Positions 44,901 through 55,040 of a DNA stretch of 64,000 nucleotides are shown piece by piece. The position numbers were made by a program, and so were the translations under genes. The stretch is from Amaurobius ferox (taxonomy: Eukaryota > Arthropoda > Arachnida > Araneae > Amaurobiidae). Positions within the stretch are counted from its first letter, which is position 1, and every line of letters starts with the position of its first letter. The stretch spans positions 75,944,680 to 76,008,679 of the forward strand of contig OX578152.1 of assembly GCA_951213105.1 (NCBI GenBank), in the 5' to 3' direction. The notes under the pieces were generated by a model, which saw only the letters and a list, made by a program, of their open reading frames with translations, had not been told where the DNA came from and did no database searches.

Positions 44901-46066
44901 TCCTGCAGTGCGTACGGAACGTCGTATGGCCTGGAACGTATTGCGTGGTCATGTGCAAGCTTTATCACCGGTTTTACGATGTCCGTCGCTCCTAAAGTTT
45001 TTAATGATTTTGAAAAAACGTCCGAATATTGCATTACAAATTTGAGGAAATCTTGTTTAATGTTTGGGTCCATGTGGTCAGTATTAAAATCTTCTGTTTT
45101 CAACTCTTTTTTTCTTTCTGCTATTATCTCCGGTTTAGCCTGTATTAAATTTATCATCTCTTCGTATTTATGTGTCCGTTCACTAATTTCTGGTTCTTTA
45201 ATGTCCTGTTGTTGTATCGTAAAATCTGTCGTAATGTTTCCTAAAGCCATGTTTTTATTTAATGTAATTGTCGCATTCGTGTTATTCTGAACTTCAATTT
45301 TAAATTTGTTCTCATTCATGTGGTATATTCCATAATTCATTATAATGTATGATTTTTCTTTGGGTTCGAACAAAACCTCTGTTCCATTTTCTAGACTTTC
45401 CTCACTATATACTACAACATTCTCCCTCGAATTAGGTTTGATTTGTACTTTTCTTAAAATTTTGGCTAGATTCGGTTTTTCCTGTATTATCTCATTTATT
45501 TGTCTATCAATTTGCCTATCAGAATTTAAAATTATTTCTATGTCGCCCATCTTCAGAATGTTCTTTTGTGTATTCAAAATGGCTTGATTTTTCTGTAAGA
45601 AGTCAAAACCCAATACTCCCTTGAATTTTTGTGTAAATTTTGCTGTTGTGACAAAAAAAATGTGTTTGAACTGTTTTCCCTGAATTTTGAATGGAATTTC
45701 CACAGTCTTTATATATTCAATACTATGTCCTGTTAAAGTTGATATTGTAACACTCCTTGACACATATTTAATTTTGACATTATCTTTAATTTTATTGAAC
45801 AATTCTAATGATAATACACTAACGCTCGCTCCTGAGTCTATCATGAGTTCGCTTTGTATATTTTTAAATTGAACTATTATTGTTGGCAATTCTGTTTTTT
45901 CAATTTGTTCTCCTACAGATGCAATCGTTTCCTCATGTTTTCCAGTACTTTTATCGTTATGTATCTCCAATTTCTTATTTTCTGTTTGTACAGGAATTTC
46001 AATTTTTCTCGGGAACTTTACCCTGTAATTTTTCTCTCTTTGTAAGTTATTATTTAAAGCTCCCAC
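41912..46066 (-). CDS. pol: pol polyprotein (protease, reverse transcriptase, RNase H, integrase)
   Basis: About 1384 residues, read by -1 frameshift from gag; there is no ATG at its start. Counting from the GTG at 46066, the retropepsin DSGA is at 77-80 with LGFDFL at 152-157. The reverse transcriptase spans roughly 365-600, with catalytic YIDD at 527-530. RNase H has its aspartate in YLNIDGS (676) and acidic partners near 718 and 742. Integrase shows a histidine/cysteine zinc region (928-963) and catalytic D991, D1050 and E1086 (35 residues apart), then a GPY-type motif near 1215. No chromodomain. The usually conserved LPFGLSSAP of the reverse transcriptase reads LVFGHVSSAP here, which may lower activity. 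The frame ends at 41912, probably early because of a one-base deletion in a G run near 41937. Confidence 0.96.
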   Translation of the reverse strand: MGALNNNLQREKNYRVKFPRKIEIPVQTENKKLEIHNDKSTGKHEETIASVGEQIEKTELPTIIVQFKNIQSELMIDSGASVSVLSLELFNKIKDNVKIKYVSRSVTISTLTGHSIEYIKTVEIPFKIQGKQFKHIFFVTTAKFTQKFKGVLGFDFLQKNQAILNTQKNILKMGDIEIILNSDRQIDRQINEIIQEKPNLAKILRKVQIKPNSRENVVVYSEESLENGTEVLFEPKEKSYIIMNYGIYHMNENKFKIEVQNNTNATITLNKNMALGNITTDFTIQQQDIKEPEISERTHKYEEMINLIQAKPEIIAERKKELKTEDFNTDHMDPNIKQDFLKFVMQYSDVFSKSLKTLGATDIVKPVIKLAHDHAIRSRPYDVPYALQDTAKTQLKELEEAGIIARTKSNFASPMILVRKTSGEYRLCLDLRLINNISTLFPYRIPCVNEIITKLAGHRYFSKLDFHSAFNQLVLPEDTKELFAFTTPYGNYQFERLVFGHVSSAPIFQQVMDTILADLREENIQAYIDDIIIPANSYSELIHKLKLVFDKLRKYNLTLTPSKCKFFVKKVAYLGFEISQKGITPTDENINKITSFPVPKTLRKLKRFLGICNFYRNSIKNYAQLTAVLSDLTRKDNKFKWDNECEKAFQALQECFFKKPLLIQPDFDKDFYLNIDGSIQSIGGALLQYRDGILKPIAYFSRKLSIQEQKYPAMKIELLAMHQGMNFFRNFLFGRKFFVLSDHLPLGQHLKIQNPPNVLQRWLLDISEYDYEFIHVPGKDNLLADFLSRDDFESKQTEQKERKQNIENPRGEINLIEQIKGENTMKRNGYVNEDSVYIAQINTITEIPALDRILDEQIKDPKLKIIRENLQNRNFKESKHYDTLYIDEETNLLMHVGNWKDRPWRDNLNKTIVIPRNLQKEILAITHVTHAGIDKTYKLLADRYYWNGMYSDTQNFITSCEQCRKKKGKNQPVPLGRNPIPDGPVQILSTDICGPFQTSTSNNKYVLSVVDHFSKHIQMFPIPDITATTVADRLLNYFMNWGCPKTVLSDAGSQFTSSIHQIMTEKLGIVARIASVRSPWVNGIVEVTNKQLKHTLATLAENSPYWDTAVQCHVAVYNATVHSSTKETPNFLFFGRDRPTFFETNVTENNTETTYQDYISKKVTVMNNAFKEANKNLILAKERQESQQLQRAKFRDLEIGSRVFMENNNNRYKKGNHTGPYRVINRINRFVYEIKLCDKPNSKIIKAHINRLRTFPDRKPHLKIPYINKYKSPLLPTPKNAQQNSEPKPELKKDRGQNENIPFIMLEEEIANGQYRESCQTRSHSAMPQHPNGNTLTLKSAKPVTAQVQNETTQSARENAIIPPKDSPNANILSAGGTQADIAH

Positions 46067-46078
46067 AATTAGTTTAAA
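46011..46078 (-). promoter_or_regulatory. -1 ribosomal frameshift signal at the gag/pol junction
   Basis: Slippery heptamer T TTA AAC at 46078-46072 in the gag frame, followed at once by the gag stop TAA. After a 7-nt spacer, GGGAGCTTT (46064-46056) can pair with AAAGTTCCC (46019-46011) in a 9-bp stem with one G-U pair and a 36-nt loop. A -1 shift leads straight into pol. Heptamer, spacer and stem match the classic arrangement. Confidence 0.88.
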
Positions 46079-47226
46079 TTATCTCTTCTATTAGGGAAAT
46101 TTCTGTATCCAAATCTTGTATTCATTTCTCTTCCATCGTTCCTTTGCACACCCGTTTCTCTGATTCTGTTTTGGTTTGACTCGTCCCTATTATATCGTTG
46201 TTCCCTAGAAAATCTACTTTGTGTAGGGGGTGCTGCATAGTAATTTCTGCTCTGTTGATAGTTTCCAAAGGCGTGGTTTGGCCTATAATCGTATGTGTCC
46301 GGCTGGGAGGGGTAAGTTCTGTGGTCATCATACGGCTGGGTTTGAAATGAGTGGGGAGGGGACTGTATTTGATTATGCCAATGTGTTCTCGCGTTGTTTA
46401 TGTTTAGATTTTGGGTTTGCTTAAAATGATCAGCTTTGTATATTCGGCATTCTCTCATGAAATGTCCCTGTTTATTACAGTAGTGACATGTTACGGGTTT
46501 TTTTGTTTGTGTCGTGGGAATTTGTACTTTTTCTTGGATTTTTAATGTGTTTATTTCTTGGGTAATTGAATTTAAAATATGTGCGTTAAATTCCTGTTGC
46601 TCTTTGCGGAGCGTCTCAATTTCCTGTCTATATGTAGCACTATTTACATTTGCCGTTATCGCAGCTAAATTTGCCTGTTCCAAGTTTGTGGCTATTTTTA
46701 CAGCTTCATCAAAATTTTGGGCATTAGTTTTTATTATTTCTCTCTGGAATTCAGGTGTTACTGCCTCTAAAAATTTACTTAACCTTAATTTATCCATAAT
46801 CTGTTGTGTCGCTTCACTGTGCTCTGTGTCGCCAATATAATTTAAAGTTAGTGTTGTTATTCTGTGTGCTAGCTGCTTAATCGTTTCTCCCTGTGTCTGT
46901 TTTGCGGTCGTGAAAAGGATCTGATTTGTTGTAATGTTCGGTTTTTCTGTAAAGAACTCTAATAACCCATCCCTAAATTTTTCGAAAGATGTTTCCCTTC
47001 TTAATTCTTGTGACCCTATATAAAATTTTCTTGCATTCCCTCTTAACCGAGATTTCACAATTGCTAACTTTTCCTCCTCTGACCAATCCCCCAAGCTGCT
47101 TAAAGATTTGATCTGGTCAAAAAAAATTTCTACATCATTCTCTATGCCATTGCATTCCCCTAATAGGTGTATAAGTCCTGGTAACCTGCCCCTCGTTGCT
47201 GGAGGATTTTCTCCGCTTTCCGTCAT
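46069..47226 (-). CDS. gag: gag, nucleocapsid/capsid protein
   Basis: 385 residues from the ATG at 47226 (MTESGENPP); the frame is also open four codons upstream from a GTG. Residues ~20-190 resemble the retrotransposon gag capsid region: WSEEEKLAIVKSRLRGNARK then FRDGLLEFF. A coiled-coil-prone stretch follows, then one zinc knuckle CHYCNKQGHFMREC (CX2CX4HX4C), and a Q/N/Y/R-rich C-terminal tail. It ends TAA at 46069-46071 directly after the slippery heptamer, so most ribosomes should stop here. Confidence 0.95.
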   Translation of the reverse strand: MTESGENPPATRGRLPGLIHLLGECNGIENDVEIFFDQIKSLSSLGDWSEEEKLAIVKSRLRGNARKFYIGSQELRRETSFEKFRDGLLEFFTEKPNITTNQILFTTAKQTQGETIKQLAHRITTLTLNYIGDTEHSEATQQIMDKLRLSKFLEAVTPEFQREIIKTNAQNFDEAVKIATNLEQANLAAITANVNSATYRQEIETLRKEQQEFNAHILNSITQEINTLKIQEKVQIPTTQTKKPVTCHYCNKQGHFMRECRIYKADHFKQTQNLNINNARTHWHNQIQSPPHSFQTQPYDDHRTYPSQPDTYDYRPNHAFGNYQQSRNYYAAPPTQSRFSREQRYNRDESNQNRIRETGVQRNDGREMNTRFGYRNFPNRRDNLN

Positions 47227-47699
47227 TCTAAATTTCACTTTCTCGCAAAAATTCTATATCTAAAATTATCTCCTGTTTTTACACCTCAAAATGTTCCCCC
47301 AAAATATTTAAATACAATATCACATAAATTCAAAAACATAATTCTAATCATTTCACTATCTACGCATGCAAATACTTCAATCCTCATAATAAACTCCTAA
47401 AATATTACACAAATATTTACATAATTCAAAAGTTTCTTAAAAGCTTCAAGTTCCCTAATAATTATATTTTCAAATACAATATGGCATGTCTCATTGAGAA
47501 CACATAATGATTCGTCACTTTGTTTGCTTCTCATACTGTGAAATAAATTTTCTTAAATTTACTTATATTTATTTTAATTTTAAAATTCTTTCTTTAATTT
47601 AATCCTTATTTTACACAGAAAAAAATTTTATTCAATATTTTCATTTTTCATTAATTCCAAATATTCTCTTCATTAAAATTTAAATTCTGGCATATAACA

Positions 47700-47831
47700 G
47701 GTCTAAAACAGCAAAGTCGCCAGAAGGGTGAAATAATTTTGAATCCAGGTTTGATTGGTCATGAGCACCAATATGATAAGGGTGCAATAATTTTGAGTCC
47801 AGGTTCGAAACTGGTTTAAACGGCACCAAAA
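47700..47831 (-). other. primer-binding site and a degenerate duplicate
   Basis: On the minus strand the 5' LTR is followed by TTT then TGGTGCCGTTTAAACCAG, the usual TGG start of a tRNA-complementary primer site. A ~54-bp unit containing it (AGGGTGCAATAATTTTGAGT...) is repeated imperfectly at 47725-47778. The primer tRNA was not identified. Confidence 0.7.
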
Positions 47832-48842
47832 TGATATGTGAGTCATCACACGCCAGGTATTGACGCTATATAGACCGATCTCGTAAAATGGCGTAAATTA
47901 AAATACATCTAATAAGAAACTAAAAATGAAGAGACAAATTTTAAAACAGAAGTAAATAAACATTTATTTATGCGATAACCATTACTAATATTTGATAAAT
48001 TCAACAATTCCACAATGCATGTTTAATACTCCAGACCTCGTATCAACTCATTTAATTTTACAATCATGCCGCGGAACCAATATTTCAAATCATACACTGA
48101 TAGATCTCCTTTATCAACATCTGCCTTGCGTGAGGCATACATTACACAATTGCCTAATTAAATCCAATAAAACCTTTATTGCTCCTAACACTTTTCATAA
48201 TTAATAGAGAGAGAGGGTGAGAGCATACTGGGCCATTGACCTTCGTGCAAAATACATGTAAAGAAATTGCATACCTCGGAACATCACCGTCGGCTGGAAA
48301 CTTCGCATCGGCAGGAGGAAAGGCTTTCCCCGGTGTGCTCTGTCTTATCGTCGCCCTCGTGCGACCACCTTTCAGCACACACACCAAAAATTAACTCCTC
48401 TTCTCTCGATTTTCAAATTTTAAAAAGTTTAAGTCTCTCTTCATCTCTCCCCTCTCTCTTAGGCCCCCAGACTCTCATTGGTTCCGTAAATACATAACTC
48501 CGCCTTCCGGCTATCTAACTGGCCGAAGCCCCCCTTGAAATATCAGATATTTGAGTATTGTCTTTTTCGAGCAGAAAGTTCTCACGAACATTTTCCCATG
48601 TCCATCAGGAAGTTAATTGACTTCTCGGGTCAAGAGGTTCAACCCCTTTCGTCTAATATAGTACCTAGTGTTGACGTGAATACGAGAAGCTCCCTTTTTC
48701 ACTCTCGAACTACGTCCGGTCCAGCTGTGTCTAAGGGAACGTTATATGAATTGTCTCGCTGTATGAGGGACCATCTTCTTAGATCCCCTTCCACTTTCAA
48801 AATAGCAATGTTATATTGGGAATTGAAAATTACAATATAACA
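47832..48842 (-). repeat. 5' LTR (element orientation)
   Basis: 1011 bp, partner of 36999-38009 (constant offset 10833). It should carry the promoter for gag/pol on the minus strand; a TATA box was not assigned. Confidence 0.97.
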
Positions 48843-48934
48843 GGCACCAACTTTATTGGCTGCCGTCACCGTTTAGAAGTTAAGGGGGGTGTAACGGATA
48901 TAAGTGGTTCCTAAAATTTTTGAGACCCCCTGTA

Positions 48935-49825
48935 TACCCGAACCATACATGTTATTCGCATTAAAATCTATGCAATGTTTTGTCATTTCATATTATGATT
49001 ATTTTTTTTTTTTGGGGGGTGGGGGGGATATTATATATCAAATTAATGAGGGGGGAAAAAACTCAAGGTAATTTCTTGTTTGGTTTTCTTGATGATGATG
49101 TATTTTCCTTTCTAAATAAAAAAAAATTAAATTGCCTAAAAATATGTGTGAAAACGAGTTTAATATTTTAATTCAGATTTGCAACTAATTATTTAAAACA
49201 ATTTGTTAATTAAAAAAGTTAGGCTTCCTAACTCCTGAAAGACGCCACTAATGTATAAAATGCAGAACTCGGAAGGAACAATTTTAGGTATGATGGCAAC
49301 AAATAATTTCTACAAATATAAGAATTGAAAATCATTGTGTTTAACTTATAGCTGTATACACTGCAAAAATTGAAATAGGAAAAATATTGAAAACTGAAAG
49401 TTTGATTAACTCTCTCTCTTAAAATGTTATTAATTTTATGACTTAAATAAAGTTACCCCAATTGCAGTAATTTTTTAAGTTATAAATACTAACAGAACTA
49501 AAAAGAGGCGTTTTCAAAAGATAGGATAGTGCTCCCATTGCAGATTTCGACATCTATACTAAACTATCCCAAAGTTATCCTAGCTTCGGGAACGTCTCCT
49601 TTAGGCGGATTCTATAAACATTAACACTTGGTTTTGACCATAGTTCATAGACAAATCGTGTAATCTGACCTCAATCTTTGTGAAATTTAATGCCAACTGC
49701 TTGATAATACTGAATTTATGTGTCCATAAAAGCTCACAAATTTGTGGAATATAGCAAGTTTTCGAGTTTCCATTCCACATCATGGTATATGTGCAAAGCT
49801 CAAAAGCGATCCACAGATACTGTTA
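48935..49825. other. no gene recognised
   Basis: AT-rich DNA with broken G runs at 49014-49027. Nothing supported. Confidence 0.5.
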
Positions 49826-50627
49826 TTACTTTCCTTATATACAATAATGCATAAGGTAAGTATTGTGACGGAGTCGAAAATTCGAATTCGAGTTTTCCAC
49901 GGGAGAGCACGTTTCAAGCATCCCTGATCACAAATCGAACATTTTTGAGGATGTGTGTGTGTGTCAGTGAGTCTGTGGAGACGATAACTGCCGAACGAAT
50001 GGAACTAAATTTGGTACAAAAATTACAATCCGTGAATACTGGAAGCCTATTGTTTTAAAACACAATCGAATGTTTAGAAACCCCCCCTAAATTTTCGAGT
50101 GAAATTTTGAAAAATTCGTCAAAAAATCAAAACCGCTAATAAAGTTACGCAAATAGACATTTCTTATGTAATATTTCATTGGAAAACGATTGACATAAAT
50201 TTTAAAACACTGACATGAACCGTTCTCGAGATATTGCACATTTTTGAAAAAAATTATCAAAAAGTCATATAAAATTAAAAAAAAGTATTTCCTATTCAGA
50301 AACATGTTCACTATTCATATGTAAATACCATGCAATAAATTGGGTGACATCATTCCCGTGGATAAAAGATACTTGAGTAATACTTTTGTATTCGATCGCC
50401 AATAGTCATTTATCTGCTGTAAGAATAACTTATTTCTTCGTCCATAACGCTTGGGGAGATTTTGGCGGAATGTCGCCAACTTGGCGACTTTTTAAAATGT
50501 TGCCAAATTAATAAAAATCTCTCCAAATGGATAAAAATGACGCTAAATCAATGAAAATGACGACTAATTGTTGAAAATTCAATATCTTGGAAAGAATATA
50601 AGTATCTACTATAAGAAAAACCTATTT
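49826..50627 (-). mobile_element. HINE-like repeat, copy A (truncated)
   Basis: Homologous to copies B-E but lacks the last ~75 bp (TCTGATG end), where copy B begins directly. It has more substitutions than the others in the hairpin region. Confidence 0.85.
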
Positions 50628-51538
50628 TTACTTTCCTTACATACATAATGTATAAGGAAAGTATTGTGACGGGGTCGAAAATTCAAATTCGAGTTTTCGA
50701 CGGGAGAGCACGTTTCAGGCATCCCTGATCACGAATCAAGCATTTTTGAAGTGATGTCTGTGTGTGTGTGTCAGTGGGTCTGTGGAGACGATAACTGACG
50801 AACGAATAGACCGATTTGAACCAAATTTGGTACAAAAATCACAATCCGTAAACACTGGAAGTCTATTGTTTTTATACGCAATCGAATGTTCAGAACCCCC
50901 CTAAATTTTCGAATGAAATTTTGAAAAAATCGTCAAAAAATCAAAACCTTTAGTAAAGTTACACAAATAGACATTACTTATGTAATTCCTCCTTAGAAAA
51001 CTATTGACATAATCTTTAGAACGCTAGCATGAACCGTTCTCGAGATATTGCACATTTTTAAAATAAATTTATCAAAAAATCCCATAAATTAAAAAAATAT
51101 ATATTAACTGTTGAGAAACATGTTCATTTTTCATATGTAATAGCATGCGATAAATTGGGTGACATCATTCTCGTGGATCTAGCTCGTTCCATTCATGAGA
51201 AGAGATACTTTGAGTGATACTTTTGAATTTGAACGCCAGTAGTTATTTATATCCTATAAGGATAACTTATTTCTCCATCTATAACGCTTGGCAAGATTTT
51301 GGCGCTGAATTTGGCGGAATGTCGCCAACTTAGCAAAATTTTTAAATGTTGTCAAATTAACGAAAATCTCGCTAAATGGATAGAAATGACACTAAATCAA
51401 TGAAAATGACGACTAAATGACGAAAATTCAATATCTTAGAACGAATATAAATATCTACTATAAGCAAAACCTATTTTTTTATTGTAAATATAGTAAATTC
51501 TTGCATTATATAAGGAAAGTCGTGTTGCCCACATCAGA
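50628..51538 (-). mobile_element. HINE-like repeat, copy B
   Basis: About 910 bp. Plus-strand start TTACTTTCCTTAC with a hairpin, GTGTGTGTGTG at about 50760, and the end TATAAGGAAAGT then CCCACATCAGA. Oriented with its TC end at the right. Confidence 0.9.
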
Positions 51539-52025
51539 TTTTTTTCAATGGGAACGCAATTCTTTTAAATATAATTGGCTGATATATTACCAGAAGAAAT
51601 TAACGTTATTTACATATTTGTATTTTAAACTATTTGTGTAAGGAATTTAAAGCAATTTACACTTATTTAAATACGGTCGTCATTTGTATGAAATTTTATG
51701 TATTCTCCGTTGGAGTAAAAATGTCTCATTAATTCCTTCGAATAAATCAAATGTATGGTTATATATATATGTAGAAAGTTGAATAAATATTATAACAGTG
51801 TCGAAAATCAAAATTCAATTTTCATCCCCAGCTCAGACAGTCTTGAGAGGCTGTGTATACTAGGTTCTTTTGGCTTATCTGACCAGTAAAGCAAATAAGG
51901 CATAATTTCCATTATAAATTCCTTCACGAAAGGTATCCTTCTTTTGGCAGCAGGACTCCGTTATCATATCTTTGCTAATAAATTTTTTTTCATCTCCTTC
52001 CCTCAAAATGTTCTTTTTAATCTTT
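51539..52025. other. spacer between repeats B and C, nothing recognised
   Basis: AT-rich; no coding support. Confidence 0.5.
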
Positions 52026-52951
52026 TTACTTTCCTTATATACATAATGTATAAGGAAAGTATTGTGACGGGGTCGAAAATTCGAATTCGAGTTTTCGACG
52101 GGAGAGCACGTTTCAAGCATCCCTGATCACGAATCAAACATTTTTGAAGTGATGTCTGTGTGTGTGTGTGAAAGTGTGTGTGTGTCGGTGAGTCTGTGGA
52201 GACGATAACTGACGAACGAATCGACCGATTCGAGCCAAATTTGGTACACAAATCACAATCTATAATCACTGGAAGTCTATTGTTTTTATGCGCAATCGAA
52301 TGTTCAGAACTCCCCTAAATTTTCGAATGAAATTTTAAAAAAATCGTCAAAAAATCAAAACCACTAATAATGTTACACAAATAGACATTTCTTATGTAAT
52401 TTTTCATTAGAAAATGATTGGCATAAATTTTAGAACGCTAACATGAACCGTTCTCGAGATATTGCACATTTTTCAAAGAAATCATCAAAAAGTCATATAA
52501 AATAAAAAAAAAATCCTATTGAGAAACATGTTCACTTTTCATATGTAATACCATACGATAAATTGGGTGACATCATTCTCGTGGATCTAGCTCGTTCCAT
52601 TCATGAAAAAACATACTTAGTAATACGTTTGTATTTGAACGCCAATAGTCATTTGTCTGCTCTAAGAATAACTTATTTCTTCGTCCATAACGCTTGGCGA
52701 TATTTTGGCGACGAATTTGGCGGAATGTCGCCAACTTGGCGACTTTTTGAAATGTTGCCAAATTAACGAAAATCTTGCCAAATGGATAAAAATGACGCTA
52801 AATCAATGAAAATGACGACTAATTGTCGAAAATTCAATATCTTGGAAAGAATATTAGTATCTACTATAAGAAAAACCTATTTTTTTTTTTACTGTAAAAG
52901 TAGTAAATTCATTACATTATATAAGGAAAGTCATGTGTTGCCCACATCAGA
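52026..52951 (-). mobile_element. HINE-like repeat, copy C (near-consensus)
   Basis: 926 bp, the best copy for reference. The hairpin CTTTCCTTATA/TATAAGGAAAG at the left, GT microsatellite (about 52155-52190), internal TTGGCGACGAATTTGGCGG and CGCCAACTTGGCGAC, then TATATAAGGAAAGT 31 bp before the TCTGATG end. Confidence 0.92.
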
Positions 52952-53114
52952 TTTTTAATATATTCTAGTATAAATTGTGATAAAATTTATTTATAAAAAT
53001 GTTTAATTCACAAAGAAAGTATTATTTAAATTTTATTTCTAATGAATTTTAAATTTCAATGTATCTTTTCAAAATGAACAAATTTCCTTAATTTTTAAAG
53101 CTAAGGAGTTTTCC

Positions 53115-53490
53115 TTTTTAACACTTTACAACATAGTTAAAAAGTGTTTATGACTTTGTTCATTCTGTCTGTTTGTACTTTCGCACGATAACTGCCGTAA
53201 AAATGACTTTATCAAAATGAAATTTTAGTATGTTGTTCAGACGGTCTGTGGGACATACGATGAATGTAAATGAATAATATCCCCCAATTAATTTTGGATT
53301 GAATCCGGGTTGAGAAAGTGAAATACATTGAACCCTATGGGACCTAATTTTTCAAACATTTTTTAAACAAAGTTAAAATTTGCAAATTGCTTCAAAAATT
53401 TTAGAAAATATTCAAATTATTCCATAAAATATATAAAAAAATTTTGAGCAAAATATGTTTGGTAGTTTCTTAAATAAAAATTAAAATAAT
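53115..53490 (+). repeat. dispersed repeat, partner of 8124-8495
   Basis: Same ~370-bp sequence in opposite orientation. Contains the symmetric CAGACGGTCTGTGG. Class unknown. Confidence 0.85.
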
Positions 53491-54639
53491 AATTATACCC
53501 ATATTATATAAAGAGATCACGTGACCCACTTCAAAATAAAATAAGGCATCCATCTTTTCTCCCAGTGTTAAAATCGTGATTTTAAAAGTTCTTTTAAATT
53601 TATATTTAGTGTTGCATCCGTCCTAAAACCGCTTTATTTTTGCGTATTTTCTGTGCATCTAAGCCAATGCAATTACAATATTTTTGAGTTTAAATGTTCA
53701 TCAAACTTTGATTATTTCTACAACAAAGCTTAATTTTAACGTCAGCAGAATGTAAACGAATCAAGCTGTAAGATGAGTTTAATAAGAATTGCTGAATTTT
53801 TTTAACTCAAAATTACTTAACTCTGGAGTCTGGAATATAGGTGACATGGATGAAATATTAATTGATTTTACATAGAAAAGTAGACGATTTTATAACATTG
53901 CCTTTCTCGATGAAGTTTTAAGCATGGAGTTAGAAAGTACCTTTACCTCCATGGTTTTAAATTTTCAAGTAAAATAAATTATTGTAGTTCTGTGATAATT
54001 AAATAAATATCGTCGCTGAATGTATCGCATTTTATAGATGTTTAAATAAAATTGCATTGCGGTTGAAAAGTGTTTCATAATCAATGCTTTATGCATAATT
54101 GATCTTTCTTGTTTAAATTACAGTAATTAAACCTTTTTAGCACAATAATTATCATAATTGTCAATTTTCGGCTGTTAATATCACCACAGAAAGAGCACGC
54201 AGTTTTTCTAAATCTTTATTTTATTGAATACGATTTAAAATTTATTACATTCTACAGATGCTTTACTAGAAGGTTAAGTAATTTATATACGTTAATTTCA
54301 AGAGTTTTCAAATGCAATAAGTAAAAGAAAGAACAGAATTATGCTAGATAAGCTCTCAGGAAAAATGCTTTTCCAGCGGACTTTCTAAAGGAAAGTAAAT
54401 AACATTTTAGCTTTGACATGTTTGTCTTATAATATTATAAGACATGTTTGTCTTATAATATTATAATAACTAGCACAAAAAATATTGTAACAGAATAAAA
54501 TGAACAAACATAAGCGGGTTTAGTGATATAGAGCGTTAAGTGATGCAAGTTTTTATTTAAAATGCATTATTCTATACTGTAAATGCAACCAATCCATTGG
54601 CCTTCCTGCTGAGTGCCGAGACTATTATTAGAGAATTCC
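53491..54639. other. no gene recognised
   Basis: AT-rich. A 27-bp tandem duplication containing the palindrome CTTATAATATTATAAG lies at about 54416-54468. Confidence 0.5.
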
Positions 54640-55040
54640 ATTATAAGACCCCTCACAGCAAAGACCGTCACATGTGTGACAGTGACGTTGTAGTCACGTG
54701 ACAGCTGAGTCATAATGTGACATCATATTTGTGACTTCGATGCGATTTTATACATCGAAGTTATTTTATGCATTAGTTATTTAATGATTTTATGCATTAG
54801 TAACTTTGTAACTTCATTGTGACTATATTCTGTGACGTTTCCAAAATTTAATTAACACGTAACAATGTGACGACATTACAATGGCAATTACAATGTGACG
54901 TCACAAACAAGTTAATATGCGACGTCACAAACAACCATGAAAATGACCAAAATGACTTCGCTGTGACCTCAATATGACATTGCCGAGACGTTTTGCAAAG
55001 TCCCAAAGTCACAGTGTGACGTAAATCTTACGTCACTGTG
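54640..55040. repeat. cluster of TGACGTCA-like (GTGAC/GTCAC) motifs
   Basis: Within 400 bp GTGAC or GTCAC occurs more than fifteen times, including GTGACGTCACA, GCGACGTCACA and the inverted pair GTGACGTAA/TTACGTCAC. TGACGTCA is the CREB/ATF site, but the density looks more like a decayed simple repeat. No adjacent gene was seen. Confidence 0.6.

Larger units (their letters stand above)
36999..48842 (-). mobile_element. complete Ty3/gypsy-type LTR retrotransposon, 11,844 bp
   Basis: Two 1011-bp LTRs with TG...CA ends flank gag and pol on the minus strand. GGCAC is duplicated on both sides (36994-36998, 48843-48847). A primer-binding site and a polypurine tract sit at the expected inner borders. 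Pol order is protease, reverse transcriptase, RNase H, integrase, which defines the Ty3/gypsy type. No envelope-like frame was seen. A 3.6-kb non-coding stretch with tandem repeats separates pol from the 3' LTR. The near-identity of the LTRs implies a very recent insertion. Confidence 0.97.
35007..48932 (+). mobile_element. mariner-like transposon with long inverted repeats, split by an LTR retrotransposon
   Basis: Left end CAGGGTGCTCACTTATATC at 35007 with TA before it; right end ...GACCCCCTG at 48932 with TA after it. The inverted repeats are about 300 bp long: 35007-35320 against 36770-36993 plus 48848-48932. Removing the retroelement and one GGCAC leaves about 2077 bp. The transposase inside is broken. 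Confidence 0.85.
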
